DNA of 64,000 bases, from positions 248,001 through 312,000 of the forward strand of contig NZ_LAIJ01000012.1 of NCBI RefSeq assembly GCF_001449115.1. The letters are read 5' to 3'. The notes beneath the pieces are model-generated. The model was not told the origin of the DNA. It made no database searches and saw nothing but the letters and a program-made list of their open reading frames with translations. Below, piece by piece: positions 57,390 through 64,000 of the stretch (its first letter is position 1; each line of letters begins with the position of its first letter). The stretch comes from Occallatibacter gabretensis (GTDB lineage Bacteria; Acidobacteriota; Terriglobia; Terriglobales; Acidobacteriaceae). The position numbers and the translations under genes are program-made.

Positions 57390-58457
57390 TTATTTGGTAG
57401 TGAGTGCGGCTTTGAGAGCAGGCTCGTTGAGTTTTCCGATGCGGCCATGTGGACCGACGACGAAGGGCAGTGAGAGTGCATTCCAGTTCTTGTCGGCATC
57501 TGCGGGTTCGTTAAGGGATGCGTTGGGTTTTACAGCGCGCCAGTTCTTGCCGTCATCGGTGGAGATGTCAGTGCCGTTGGGGCCGACGGTGATCCAGGTT
57601 TTGGTGGTGGCATCGTAGGCTACTGCGGAGCGGTAGCCGTGGGGTGGCTGCTTTGCGGCTTGCCATGTTTTGCCGCCGTCGACGGTGAAGGCTGCAGTAC
57701 CGGAGGATTCATCAGACTTCTGATAGTCGCCGCCTACGGTGGCCCAGTGGCGCGAATCGCGTAAATCAACCGAAAATGCACCTGCTCCTGCAGAACCGCC
57801 GCGCATCGGCAATGCCTTCGAATTGAAGTCAGGGTAATCGCCGATGAGAAATATGTGCGCCCCGGCGGGGCCTCCAGTTACAAAACCAATCGCAAATATT
57901 TCATTCAATAGAAAAGAAGAATTGCTTGCAGCGAATGCGCCTTCGTCCTTTGCTGCATCAAGCCCTTTTGATGAGCCTCTGGTCCATGTGTTGCCCTTGT
58001 CATTAGTTTCCCGAAGTGTAAATTTGCCATTAACTGGATCGCCTAATAGAAATCCATCTTTATCGAAACGGTTAAGAAGTATCGCATCCCAGAAGCCGTC
58101 TGGATCAGGATTGGTGAAGATGAGCTTCCAGGAACTGCATCCGTCAGTGGTTTTGTAGAGGCGCGAGAGATCGCCTTTGCCGCTGGACATGACGATGGCG
58201 GTGTTTGCGTCGAAGGCCTGGATGCCGCGGAAGTCCAGCTTTTCGGCTCCGGGCGGTATGGTGCAGGTCTGCCAGAGATAGCCGCCGTCTTCAGTGCGCA
58301 GAACCGTGCCGTTGGTTCCCGAAGCCCAGGCGATGCCGCCGCCGAGGGAGTGGATCCCGCGCAGGCTGGCGGTTGAGTTCGAGTTCTCAAGTGTCCATTG
58401 GGCGTGGGCAGCTCCCACGGCAAGCGCCATCGCGCCGAGCACAATCATCCTTCGCAT
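57390..58457 (-). CDS. Secreted Ycf48/HCF136-like beta-propeller protein (BNR-repeat type)
   Basis: The 355-residue protein starts with a signal peptide (about 1-19, ends AHA). It is built of BNR/Ycf48-type blades: 'SLRGIHSLGGGIAWASGTNGTVLRTEDGGYLWQ', 'FRGIQAFDANTAIVMSSGKGDLSRLYKTTDGCSSWKLIF', 'RHWATVGGDYQKSDESSGTAAFTVDGGKTWQAAK' and 'TWITVGPNGTDISTDDGKNWRAVK'. In cyanobacteria Ycf48 assists photosystem II assembly; in non-phototrophs the role of such proteins is unknown. It converges on suhB and diverges from the ferredoxin gene. Confidence 0.8.
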   Translation of the reverse strand: MRRMIVLGAMALAVGAAHAQWTLENSNSTASLRGIHSLGGGIAWASGTNGTVLRTEDGGYLWQTCTIPPGAEKLDFRGIQAFDANTAIVMSSGKGDLSRLYKTTDGCSSWKLIFTNPDPDGFWDAILLNRFDKDGFLLGDPVNGKFTLRETNDKGNTWTRGSSKGLDAAKDEGAFAASNSSFLLNEIFAIGFVTGGPAGAHIFLIGDYPDFNSKALPMRGGSAGAGAFSVDLRDSRHWATVGGDYQKSDESSGTAAFTVDGGKTWQAAKQPPHGYRSAVAYDATTKTWITVGPNGTDISTDDGKNWRAVKPNASLNEPADADKNWNALSLPFVVGPHGRIGKLNEPALKAALTTK

Positions 58458-58662
58458 GGCGACAAGTGTAGCGGAAAGGCAGAGACAAAGACACAGGACA
58501 TAACGGACAAAAAAGGTCTTGATTTAAAAGATGATAGCCAGTATCGAATGCAATTCCCGCATCGCAAAACGCTGATGAGAAATGGGCGTTCAGTGCACGG
58601 TGTACTGTGCTATTCTCACGGTCGAGAGCAAGACTTCCTGCGGTAATTTTGGAGAAGACCTG

Positions 58663-58923
58663 ATGGCATACATAATTGCAGAACCCTGTATCGGCACCAA
58701 GGACACCGCCTGCGTGGACGCCTGTCCCGTCGATTGCATCCACCCCAAGAAGGACGAAGACGGCAACTCCGAGGCGGATCAGCTCTTCATCGATCCGGTT
58801 GAGTGCATCGACTGCGGCGCGTGCGTGCCGGCTTGCCCGGTTTCCGCGATCTTTGCGCAGGACGACCTGCCGGAGAAGTGGGCGCACTTTACGGAAAAGA
58901 ATTCAGCGCACTTCGGCCGCTAG
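58663..58923 (+). CDS. Seven-iron-type ferredoxin ([3Fe-4S][4Fe-4S])
   Basis: The 86-residue protein begins at ATG 58663 after GGAGAAGACC. The cysteines are C9, C17, C21, C25 and C48, C51, C54, C58. The first group, C-x7-C-x3-C-x3-C, fits the seven-iron ferredoxin type, and CIDCGACVPACPV gives the classical 4Fe-4S motif. 'VDCIHPKKDED' is an insertion compared with the shortest forms. It carries electrons for a redox partner that is not encoded nearby. Confidence 0.9.
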   Translation: MAYIIAEPCIGTKDTACVDACPVDCIHPKKDEDGNSEADQLFIDPVECIDCGACVPACPVSAIFAQDDLPEKWAHFTEKNSAHFGR

Positions 58924-58990
58924 GTCCTGGCCGCACGGGCGACTGCGCGCTTTGCGCGCCATTCGTGCTGAAGATTGAGTTGTGATATCG

Positions 58991-59028
58991 ATACGCATCC
59001 TGCTTTGCGGGATGCGTATTTGTATTTT
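58991..59028 (+). terminator. Terminator of the ferredoxin gene
   Basis: ATACGCATCC (58991-59000) pairs with GGATGCGTAT (59010-59019) across nine bases, followed by TTGTATTTTGG. It lies between the ferredoxin gene and the end of the convergent PIN gene. Confidence 0.8.
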
Positions 59029-59037
59029 GGTGAATGG

Positions 59038-59436
59038 TTAAGAGGAGAGCAGTTCCATGCCCAGATCACGTGCCGCGATCTTATCGAACGTGACAACTTT
59101 GGAACACCCCGCTGCTTGCGCTGAGGCCGCAATAAGGCAATCCCCGAAGTCTGCGCTGCTGCTGCGGTATAAGTGAAGCGCCTTGCTAAAATCCGCTGCC
59201 CGCTCAAAAACGAGAGTGTTGCGAGATTCCAAACCTTCCAGCACTGTAAGAATTGCATCTTTCGGCATTTTGTAAGTGCGATCCATGAGCCACACGAGTT
59301 CTTGAATGGACGCCATCGGAATCCATCCGGGGTTTTCGCGTGTTAGTCCGCGAAAAAATGTGCGAGCCCTTGGGCTATGCTTCGGATCGTCTCCGAGGAT
59401 GTAGCGGGCAAGAATATTGGTGTCGATGCCGATCAT
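59038..59436 (-). CDS. PIN-domain toxin (second VapC-like)
   Basis: The 132-residue protein has 'MIGIDTNILARYILGDDPKHS' (first Asp), 'ASIQELVWLMDRTYK' (Glu), 'SADFGDCLIAASAQAAGCSKVVTFDKIAARDLGMELL' (Asp pair). It is a PIN-domain ribonuclease. It overlaps the AbrB-type antitoxin gene by four bases (59433-59436). Confidence 0.9.
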   Translation of the reverse strand: MIGIDTNILARYILGDDPKHSPRARTFFRGLTRENPGWIPMASIQELVWLMDRTYKMPKDAILTVLEGLESRNTLVFERAADFSKALHLYRSSSADFGDCLIAASAQAAGCSKVVTFDKIAARDLGMELLSS

Positions 59437-59747
59437 GCGGCACGCTTACCGGATCGCTTGGCACGACGCCGGCCCGCATCACTCTTAGTGGCTTCATCGA
59501 GTTCTGCTACGTGCTCGCCGATGGCCTCTTTCATTTCCAGGTCTGTGAGCGGCGGCCCGTCCTGTGCATAGCCAAGCTTCCTGACGATACCGTAGAGTTC
59601 GTCAATGGGCCCCACGCGCCGGATCCGAAACGAGCTGTTTTCGCCTGGCAAGAAGACGACTTCTTCGCCAGGCTTGACTCCGAGTGCTTTTCTTAGCTCT
59701 GCCGGCAGGGTGATCTGGCCCTTGGATGTGATTTTAGATCTGTACAT
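59433..59747 (-). CDS. AbrB/MazE/SpoVT-type antitoxin paired with the PIN toxin
   Basis: The 104-residue protein starts after AAGGAGGCTGCA. 'SKITSKGQITLPAELRKALGVKPGEEVVFLPGENSSFRIRRV' is the swapped-hairpin AbrB DNA-binding domain. The C-terminal half is helical and very basic at the end (RRRAKRSGKRAA). It is upstream of and overlapping the PIN gene, as usual for type II pairs. Confidence 0.9.
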   Translation of the reverse strand: MYRSKITSKGQITLPAELRKALGVKPGEEVVFLPGENSSFRIRRVGPIDELYGIVRKLGYAQDGPPLTDLEMKEAIGEHVAELDEATKSDAGRRRAKRSGKRAA

Positions 59748-59851
59748 TGCAGCCTCCTTGCTCGAGTAGAGTTTACCTTGCTTGATTGATATTTGCCTTA
59801 CTTTTTAATATATGTAAGGCGTGCAGTATTCAGATGCGATGATGGAAAGCG

Positions 59852-60586
59852 ATGGCTGTTCTCACTTCGGATGCGGTAATTCTGCGAACGTGGCCGGTGC
59901 AGGAGTCTGACCTGATTGTCAGCTTCTTTACGCGCGACTACGGAAAACTGCGCGGAGTGGCGAAGGCCGCGCTCAAGAGCCGCAAGCGGTTTGGCGGGGC
60001 GCTGGAGCCGATGACTGTTGCCCGCGCGTGGTTTGTGGAGCGGCCGCGGCAGGAGCTGGGGCGGCTGGATCAGCTGGAGATTCTGCGCTCGCCACTCTCA
60101 GATGCCGTGGACATGGCGCGGATGACGGCGCTGAGCTTTTATGCGGAGGTGCTGGATGAAGCGCTGCCGGAGCACGATCCGCAGGAGACGGTCTACCGGC
60201 TGCTTACAGCCGTGCTGGAGCAGACGACGACAACGCAGCCCTTGATGCCGGTGACGTACTTTGCGCTGTGGATGACGCGGCTGATGGGATTGTTGCCGGA
60301 TCTGGTGCATTGCACGGTGTGCGGCGAGGCGCTGGTGGCAGGAGAGGTTAGCTTCAGCTCTTATGCAGATGGGCTCTTCTGCGGGGTGCATGCGCAAGGG
60401 AATGCGCTGAGTGAAGACTCATGGATGCTGGCGCTGCGGATGTTGAAGCAGCCGGTGGCGGCGTTTGCCAGCGAGCCATGGCCGCGGCGGCGAGGACAGG
60501 ATCTGAGGCGCTTTGCGGTGCAGGCGCTGGAGCGGCATCTGGAGAAGCGGCTCAAAAGCGCAGAGGCGCTGGCACGGCTTAGTTGA
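59852..60586 (+). CDS. recO: DNA repair protein RecO
   Basis: The 244-residue protein has the N-terminal OB fold 'TSDAVILRTWPVQESDLIVSFFTRDYGKLRGVAKAALKSRKRFGGALEPMTVARAWFVERP' and the helical domain with an incomplete zinc site 'VHCTVCGEALVAG...SYADGLFCGVHA'. RecO loads RecA with RecF/RecR. It is a good match in length and motifs. It ends eight bases into the convergent hypothetical gene. Confidence 0.93.
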   Translation: MAVLTSDAVILRTWPVQESDLIVSFFTRDYGKLRGVAKAALKSRKRFGGALEPMTVARAWFVERPRQELGRLDQLEILRSPLSDAVDMARMTALSFYAEVLDEALPEHDPQETVYRLLTAVLEQTTTTQPLMPVTYFALWMTRLMGLLPDLVHCTVCGEALVAGEVSFSSYADGLFCGVHAQGNALSEDSWMLALRMLKQPVAAFASEPWPRRRGQDLRRFAVQALERHLEKRLKSAEALARLS

Positions 60587-61037
60587 CGGACTTGAGCGCT
60601 GCGGCAGCCCGTTCTGCTTTTTGCTGGAGGGCTACCTCTTTGGCTTTGACTGCGTCTTCCTTGGCCTTCTCGGCGGCGGCTAGCTCGCGGGCTTTTTCTT
60701 CCACATCGAGCTGGTTAATGCGGCTTTGAATGCGCGTGATGGAATCGCGGTCGTAGGTGAGAACTTCCGCGGCCTGAGGATTGCCTGTGAGGCGGTCGAT
60801 GCGCCGTTGGTGCCACTTAACGAGCTTGACGAGGGCGTCTATGGAGTCCCACGCCTGCTTTTCAACTTCAGACTCGTGCTGAATGGTTTGCTGGAGCTGC
60901 GCGTGTAGCTGCTGCTGACCCTGCTGGGCAGCGGAGGGCGGCGTGGTGACGGGGACGGTATCGGCGCGCCAGACGGTCCAGGCAATGACGCCTGCGAGGG
61001 CGGCAAGCGCGAGCAGGATGAGGCCGAGGATTCGCAT
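60579..61037 (-). CDS. Hypothetical membrane-anchored coiled-coil protein
   Basis: The 152-residue protein has an N-terminal transmembrane helix (about 4-24), a short linker and then a helical region rich in A, E, K and Q, such as 'DSITRIQSRINQLDVEEKARELAAAEKAKEDAVKAKEVALQQKAERAAAAL', that should form a coiled coil in the periplasm. No family was recognised. Confidence 0.65.
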   Translation of the reverse strand: MRILGLILLALAALAGVIAWTVWRADTVPVTTPPSAAQQGQQQLHAQLQQTIQHESEVEKQAWDSIDALVKLVKWHQRRIDRLTGNPQAAEVLTYDRDSITRIQSRINQLDVEEKARELAAAEKAKEDAVKAKEVALQQKAERAAAALKSVN

Positions 61038-61118
61038 CGAATCCAGTTTATCGTGAGCCGGAAAGCGACGCGCAGGCTGGTAGAATCGGCATGAGTTTCT
61101 ACCTGTGAGAGAGTGCTT

Positions 61119-62075
61119 GTGTCTTCATCTGTTGACGCCGTGAAGGCGGCGAGTTCCGCACTTACGTTTCAAGACTTGCTCTTCCGCCTGCAGCGTTTCT
61201 GGGCAGAGCGGGGGTGTGTGCTGCAGCAGCCGTATGATGTGGAGGTGGGCGCGGGCACCATGGCGCCTGAGACCTTTCTGCGGGTGCTCTCGGCCAAGCC
61301 CTACCGTGTGGGCTATGCGCAGCCAAGCCGCCGGCCGGCGGACGGACGCTATGGCGAGAACCCAAACCGTCTCTTTAAGCACACGCAGTTCCAGCTGGTC
61401 CTCAAGCCGCCGCCGGTCAATGTACAGGAGCTATATCTTCAATCGTTGGAAGCGATTGGCATTGACCTGCTCAAGCATGACTTGAAGTTCGAAGAGGACA
61501 ACTGGGAGTGGCCTGCGGGCGGCGCGTGGGGCGTTGGCTGGCAGGTCATGCTGGACGGCCTGGAGATTACGCAGTTTACCTATTTCCAGCAGTGCGGCGG
61601 CCAAGACCTGGACCCGATCTGCGCGGAACTGACGTATGGGCTTGAGCGAATTGCGGCATTCATTCAGGATGTGGATTCGATCTACGACATTGTGTGGGCT
61701 CGCGACCCGGATACCGGCGTTGAAGTGACGTACGGAGATGTGCGGCTGGAAGAAGAGCTGCAATTCTCGGTTTACAACTTTGAATACGCCGATGTGCCGA
61801 AGCTTTGGGAGCACTTCAACGCTTTTGAAGCCGAGGGAAAGGCGCTGCTGGAGCAGGCCGGAAAGCTCCTGACGGATGAGACGGCAAGTCCAAAGGATAA
61901 GAAAAGATTTCCGCTGCTGGCGGCCTATGAGCTGGCGCTGAAGTGCTCAAATCTGTTCAATCTGCTGGATGCGCGGGGCGCGGTGAGCGTGACGGAGCGC
62001 GTAGGCGTAATTGGGCGGATTCGCGCGCTGGCGGTAGGCGTAGCCAAAGCCTACGCGTTGCAAAAGGCCGCATAG
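61119..62075 (+). CDS. glyQ: Glycine-tRNA ligase alpha subunit
   Basis: The class II synthetase subunit has the usual signatures: 'LTFQDLLFRLQRFWAERGCVLQQPYDVEVGAGTMAPETFLRVL', 'YAQPSRRPADGRYGENPNRLFKHTQFQLVLKPPP', 'DNWEWPAGGAWGVGWQVMLDGLEITQFTYFQQ' and 'AELTYGLERIAAFIQ'. The C-terminal helix end is also normal. The GTG at 61119 is preferred, with GAGAGAG upstream; GTG at 61113 is close. It pairs with glyS downstream; the gap of 161 bp contains palindromic repeats. Confidence 0.97.
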   Translation: MSSSVDAVKAASSALTFQDLLFRLQRFWAERGCVLQQPYDVEVGAGTMAPETFLRVLSAKPYRVGYAQPSRRPADGRYGENPNRLFKHTQFQLVLKPPPVNVQELYLQSLEAIGIDLLKHDLKFEEDNWEWPAGGAWGVGWQVMLDGLEITQFTYFQQCGGQDLDPICAELTYGLERIAAFIQDVDSIYDIVWARDPDTGVEVTYGDVRLEEELQFSVYNFEYADVPKLWEHFNAFEAEGKALLEQAGKLLTDETASPKDKKRFPLLAAYELALKCSNLFNLLDARGAVSVTERVGVIGRIRALAVGVAKAYALQKAA

Positions 62076-62100
62076 GTTTTCACTCACCACTGGGTGCCCC

Positions 62101-62123
62101 AGGTCCCTCGCATTTGGGGACCT
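62101..62123. repeat. Inverted repeat AGGTCCC...GGGACCT between glyQ and glyS
   Basis: AGGTCCC (62101-62107) pairs with GGGACCT (62117-62123) across a nine-base loop. It lies just after glyQ and before the palindromes at 62160-62212. Confidence 0.6.
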
Positions 62124-62159
62124 CGGATAGCACTCCCGTAAACTTAAGCTTTGTAACAA

Positions 62160-62212
62160 GGCACGGCTTTAGCCGTGCCAAATGGGTCCGAAAACAGGAT
62201 GGGCTTTAGCCC
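62160..62212. repeat. REP-like palindromes (GGCACGGCTtTAGCCGTGCC and GGGCTTTAGCCC)
   Basis: Two palindromes centred on CTTTAGCC/GGCTAAAG motifs lie 22 bases apart: 62160-62179 (9-bp arms) and 62201-62212. Elements of the form 'cacGGCTAAAGCCgtg' seem to recur in many genomes of this group, but this needs a genome count. They separate glyQ from glyS. Confidence 0.65.
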
Positions 62213-62236
62213 CCGCGGGCATGATGAAAGACGAAA

Positions 62237-64000
62237 ATGGCTAATTTTTTGCTGGAAATTGGGCTGGAAGAGATTCCGGCGCGGATGATCGCAGGAGCCG
62301 AGGCAGAACTGGGCCGGCGCGTGACGGAGCTGCTGACGCGGGAGCGTCTGCTGAGCGAGGGCGCAAAGGTGACGACCTTTTCGACGCCGCGGCGACTGGC
62401 TGTGCTGGCTGAAGGCGTGCTTGCTGGCCAGGCAGATACGGAAGAGCAGCTGACCGGGCCTTCGTGGAAGATCGCGTTCAAGGATGATGCGCCGACGGCT
62501 GCGGCTGAGGCCTTTGCGAAGAAGGCCGGCGTAGCAGTGAATGATCTTGAGAAGGTGACGACGCCGAAGGGCGAGTATGTAGGTGCAAAGGCGCAGCGTA
62601 AGGGGCGCGCGACGGCGGAGATCCTTGCGGGCGAGCTGCCCAAGGAAGTGTTGGCCATCTACTGGGCGAAGAATATGTACTGGCGCGCGAGCAAGCCGGA
62701 GCGGTTTGTCAGGCCATTGCGCTGGCTGGTGGCGCTGCTGGACTCCGAGATTGTTCCGGTGGAGATTACCGGGATTGCGGCGAGGCGTGCGAGCCGCGGG
62801 CATCGCGTGCTGCATGGTGAAAAGCCGGTGGAGATCGCAGTAGCGGGTGGGTACGTGGAGGCGCTGCGCGGGGCCAAAGTGGTAGTTGAGGTTAGCGAGC
62901 GCAGGCAGCTGATTCGCAAGGCCTTGGATAAGGCGACTCGGACAGTGGCTGGAGCGCGCTGGAGAGAAGATGAGCCACTGGTTGAAACGGTGACGCACCT
63001 GACCGAGTGGCCTAGCGTGATCCTGGGAGACTTTGAGCCGGAATACCTGACCCTGCCCGAAGAGGTTCTGGTGACGGTAATGCGCGACCACCAGAAGTAT
63101 TTTGCTGTCGAAGGCGCTGAGGGCAAATTGGCCCCGCATTTTCTGGCGGTGCTGAATACCGAGGTGGATGCCGAAGGTGAAGCGATCATCCGGCACGGAA
63201 ATGCGAAGGTTCTGAGGGCACGGTTCAAGGATGCGCAGTTCTTCTGGGATTTCGATCAGAAGGTGCCGCTGGCGGAACGGGTGGAGAGCCTGAAGGCGGT
63301 GACCTACCACAAGGATTTGGGAAATTATTACTGGAAGACGGAAGAAAATCTCGTCGTTGCGGGCAGGCTGGCTTCGGTCGTGAAGGCTGCGGGCGTCGCG
63401 TTCGACGAGGCGGCCCTGCTGAAGGCCGCTGAATTGGCCAAGACCGATTTGACCACCGAGTTAGTGAAGGAATTTACCGAGTTACAAGGAATCATCGGCG
63501 GCCTTTATGCGCGGGCTCAGGGCCTCGATGAAACAGTGGCCAAGGCCATCTATGACCAATACACACCAGCCTCGACAGAGGATGCAATTCCCACGACTGT
63601 TGAGGGGCAATTGCTCGGCTTGGCAGACCGCATTCAGACAATTACCGCGATGTTCGGCATCGGCTTCAAGCCAACAGGTTCTAAGGATCCATTTGCTCTT
63701 AGAAGAGCAGGAAACGGAATTATCAAAATCCTTGCGGAATCCGATCTTGAGCTGACCTTAGATGGTATTTATTCTGCGATTTATCCGATCTTGAAGATCT
63801 CAGGCCCGAGTTTTAACGAAGTCCAAGTGTTCCTAGGCGAGCGAGTGAAATCCTACTTGATGGAAGCTCGCGGCTTTGCGTATGACGTAGTGAATGCCGT
63901 GACATCCGCGGGGTCAATGGTCGTCGTAACTGAATTCACTTTGGGGGCTGAGAACGTACGTCATACCATTGCCCGCGCAGAAGCCCTGACAGCAGCGCGA
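62237..64000 (+). CDS. glyS: Glycine-tRNA ligase beta subunit (3' truncated by window)
   Basis: The frame begins at ATG 62237 and stays open to the last base (588 codons). 'NFLLEIGLEEIPARMIAGAEAELGRRV' is the usual start. 'FSTPRRLAVLAEGV', 'YWAKNMYWRASKPERFVRPLRWLVALLDSEIVPVEITGI' and 'VMRDHQKYFAVEG', 'FWDFDQKVPLAERVESLKAVTYHKDLGN', 'ELQGIIGGLYARAQG' are all typical of GlyS. About 100 residues including the C-terminal anticodon-binding part should follow outside the window. Confidence 0.96.
   Translation, partial: MANFLLEIGLEEIPARMIAGAEAELGRRVTELLTRERLLSEGAKVTTFSTPRRLAVLAEGVLAGQADTEEQLTGPSWKIAFKDDAPTAAAEAFAKKAGVAVNDLEKVTTPKGEYVGAKAQRKGRATAEILAGELPKEVLAIYWAKNMYWRASKPERFVRPLRWLVALLDSEIVPVEITGIAARRASRGHRVLHGEKPVEIAVAGGYVEALRGAKVVVEVSERRQLIRKALDKATRTVAGARWREDEPLVETVTHLTEWPSVILGDFEPEYLTLPEEVLVTVMRDHQKYFAVEGAEGKLAPHFLAVLNTEVDAEGEAIIRHGNAKVLRARFKDAQFFWDFDQKVPLAERVESLKAVTYHKDLGNYYWKTEENLVVAGRLASVVKAAGVAFDEAALLKAAELAKTDLTTELVKEFTELQGIIGGLYARAQGLDETVAKAIYDQYTPASTEDAIPTTVEGQLLGLADRIQTITAMFGIGFKPTGSKDPFALRRAGNGIIKILAESDLELTLDGIYSAIYPILKISGPSFNEVQVFLGERVKSYLMEARGFAYDVVNAVTSAGSMVVVTEFTLGAENVRHTIARAEALTAAR

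Noticed and set aside
62144..63310. 388-residue open frame antisense to glyS
   Set aside because: It lies wholly opposite a well-conserved glyS, has a composition dominated by R, H, L and P as expected of an antisense shadow in GC-rich DNA, and no family motif.
1..64000. tRNA, rRNA and insertion-sequence genes
   Set aside because: No T-loop/CCA-like tRNA pattern, rRNA segment or transposase was found on either strand by eye; a covariance-model scan would be the proper test.

Overview
The window looks like chromosomal DNA of an Acidobacteriota member, most likely class Terriglobia (Granulicella/Terriglobus/Edaphobacter relatives). This is inferred from two secreted VWFA-related proteins of the acidobacterial type, a futalosine-type menaquinone route (mqnA plus an MqnP/UbiA prenyltransferase), an outer-membrane biogenesis operon (Gram-negative envelope), moderately GC-rich coding DNA and frequent GTG/TTG starts. 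No tRNA, 16S/23S rRNA, CRISPR array, prophage or classical IS was seen. The one structured RNA gene is a small bacterial SRP RNA at 10034-10130.

Layout. 1-8.3 kb: end of a polysaccharide deacetylase gene, a secreted serine hydrolase, a minus-strand run yacG / membrane protein / pgpA / NHL-propeller protein / cinA, a VWFA-related/PA14 chimera and a DUF535 protein. 8.3-16.7 kb: housekeeping genes rimO, SRP RNA, fabH, mqnA, dprA, topA. 16.7-22.9 kb: a zeta-toxin-like kinase gene broken by an in-frame TAG with its small overlapping partner, a protein methyltransferase, several small conserved proteins and a cyclic-nucleotide-domain histidine kinase. 23.0-34.5 kb: a very long minus-strand branched-chain amino-acid operon, leuA-leuB-(methyltransferase)-leuC-leuD-(UDG-like)-ilvD-ilvB-(four-helix-bundle cassette)-ilvN-ilvC, with a divergent LysR regulator at 34567. 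35-41.7 kb: beta-barrel protein, pheA, mqnP with a partially duplicated neighbour, a GIY-YIG gene bracketed by 56-bp inverted repeats, an M24 peptidase-like protein, vapBC and a STAS protein. 41.8-50.2 kb: an outer-membrane assembly operon (BamA/TamA-like, SurA-like, TamB-like). 50.3-64 kb: ECF sigma and small anti-sigma, lon, a moaD-moaE fusion, a VWFA-related protein, an Hfq-like protein, an inositol-monophosphatase, a Ycf48-like propeller, ferredoxin, a second toxin-antitoxin pair, recO, glyQ and the first 588 codons of glyS.

The most notable points are these. (1) leuB appears to have lost about 16 codons covering its catalytic metal-binding motif and gained a TAA, while leuA just upstream stops before the leucine-sensing domain, so leucine synthesis here is either damaged or supplied elsewhere. 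(2) Non-coding DNA repeatedly contains micro-arrays with a strict 7-bp period, often abutting stop codons and in three places arranged as inverted pairs; one pair brackets a four-helix-bundle gene inside the ilv operon. (3) A GIY-YIG gene is bracketed by a 95%-identical 56-bp inverted repeat. (4) An 83-bp duplication of the mqnP start region has supplied a new N-terminus to the neighbouring gene. All functional calls are from reading motifs by eye; no database search was possible.
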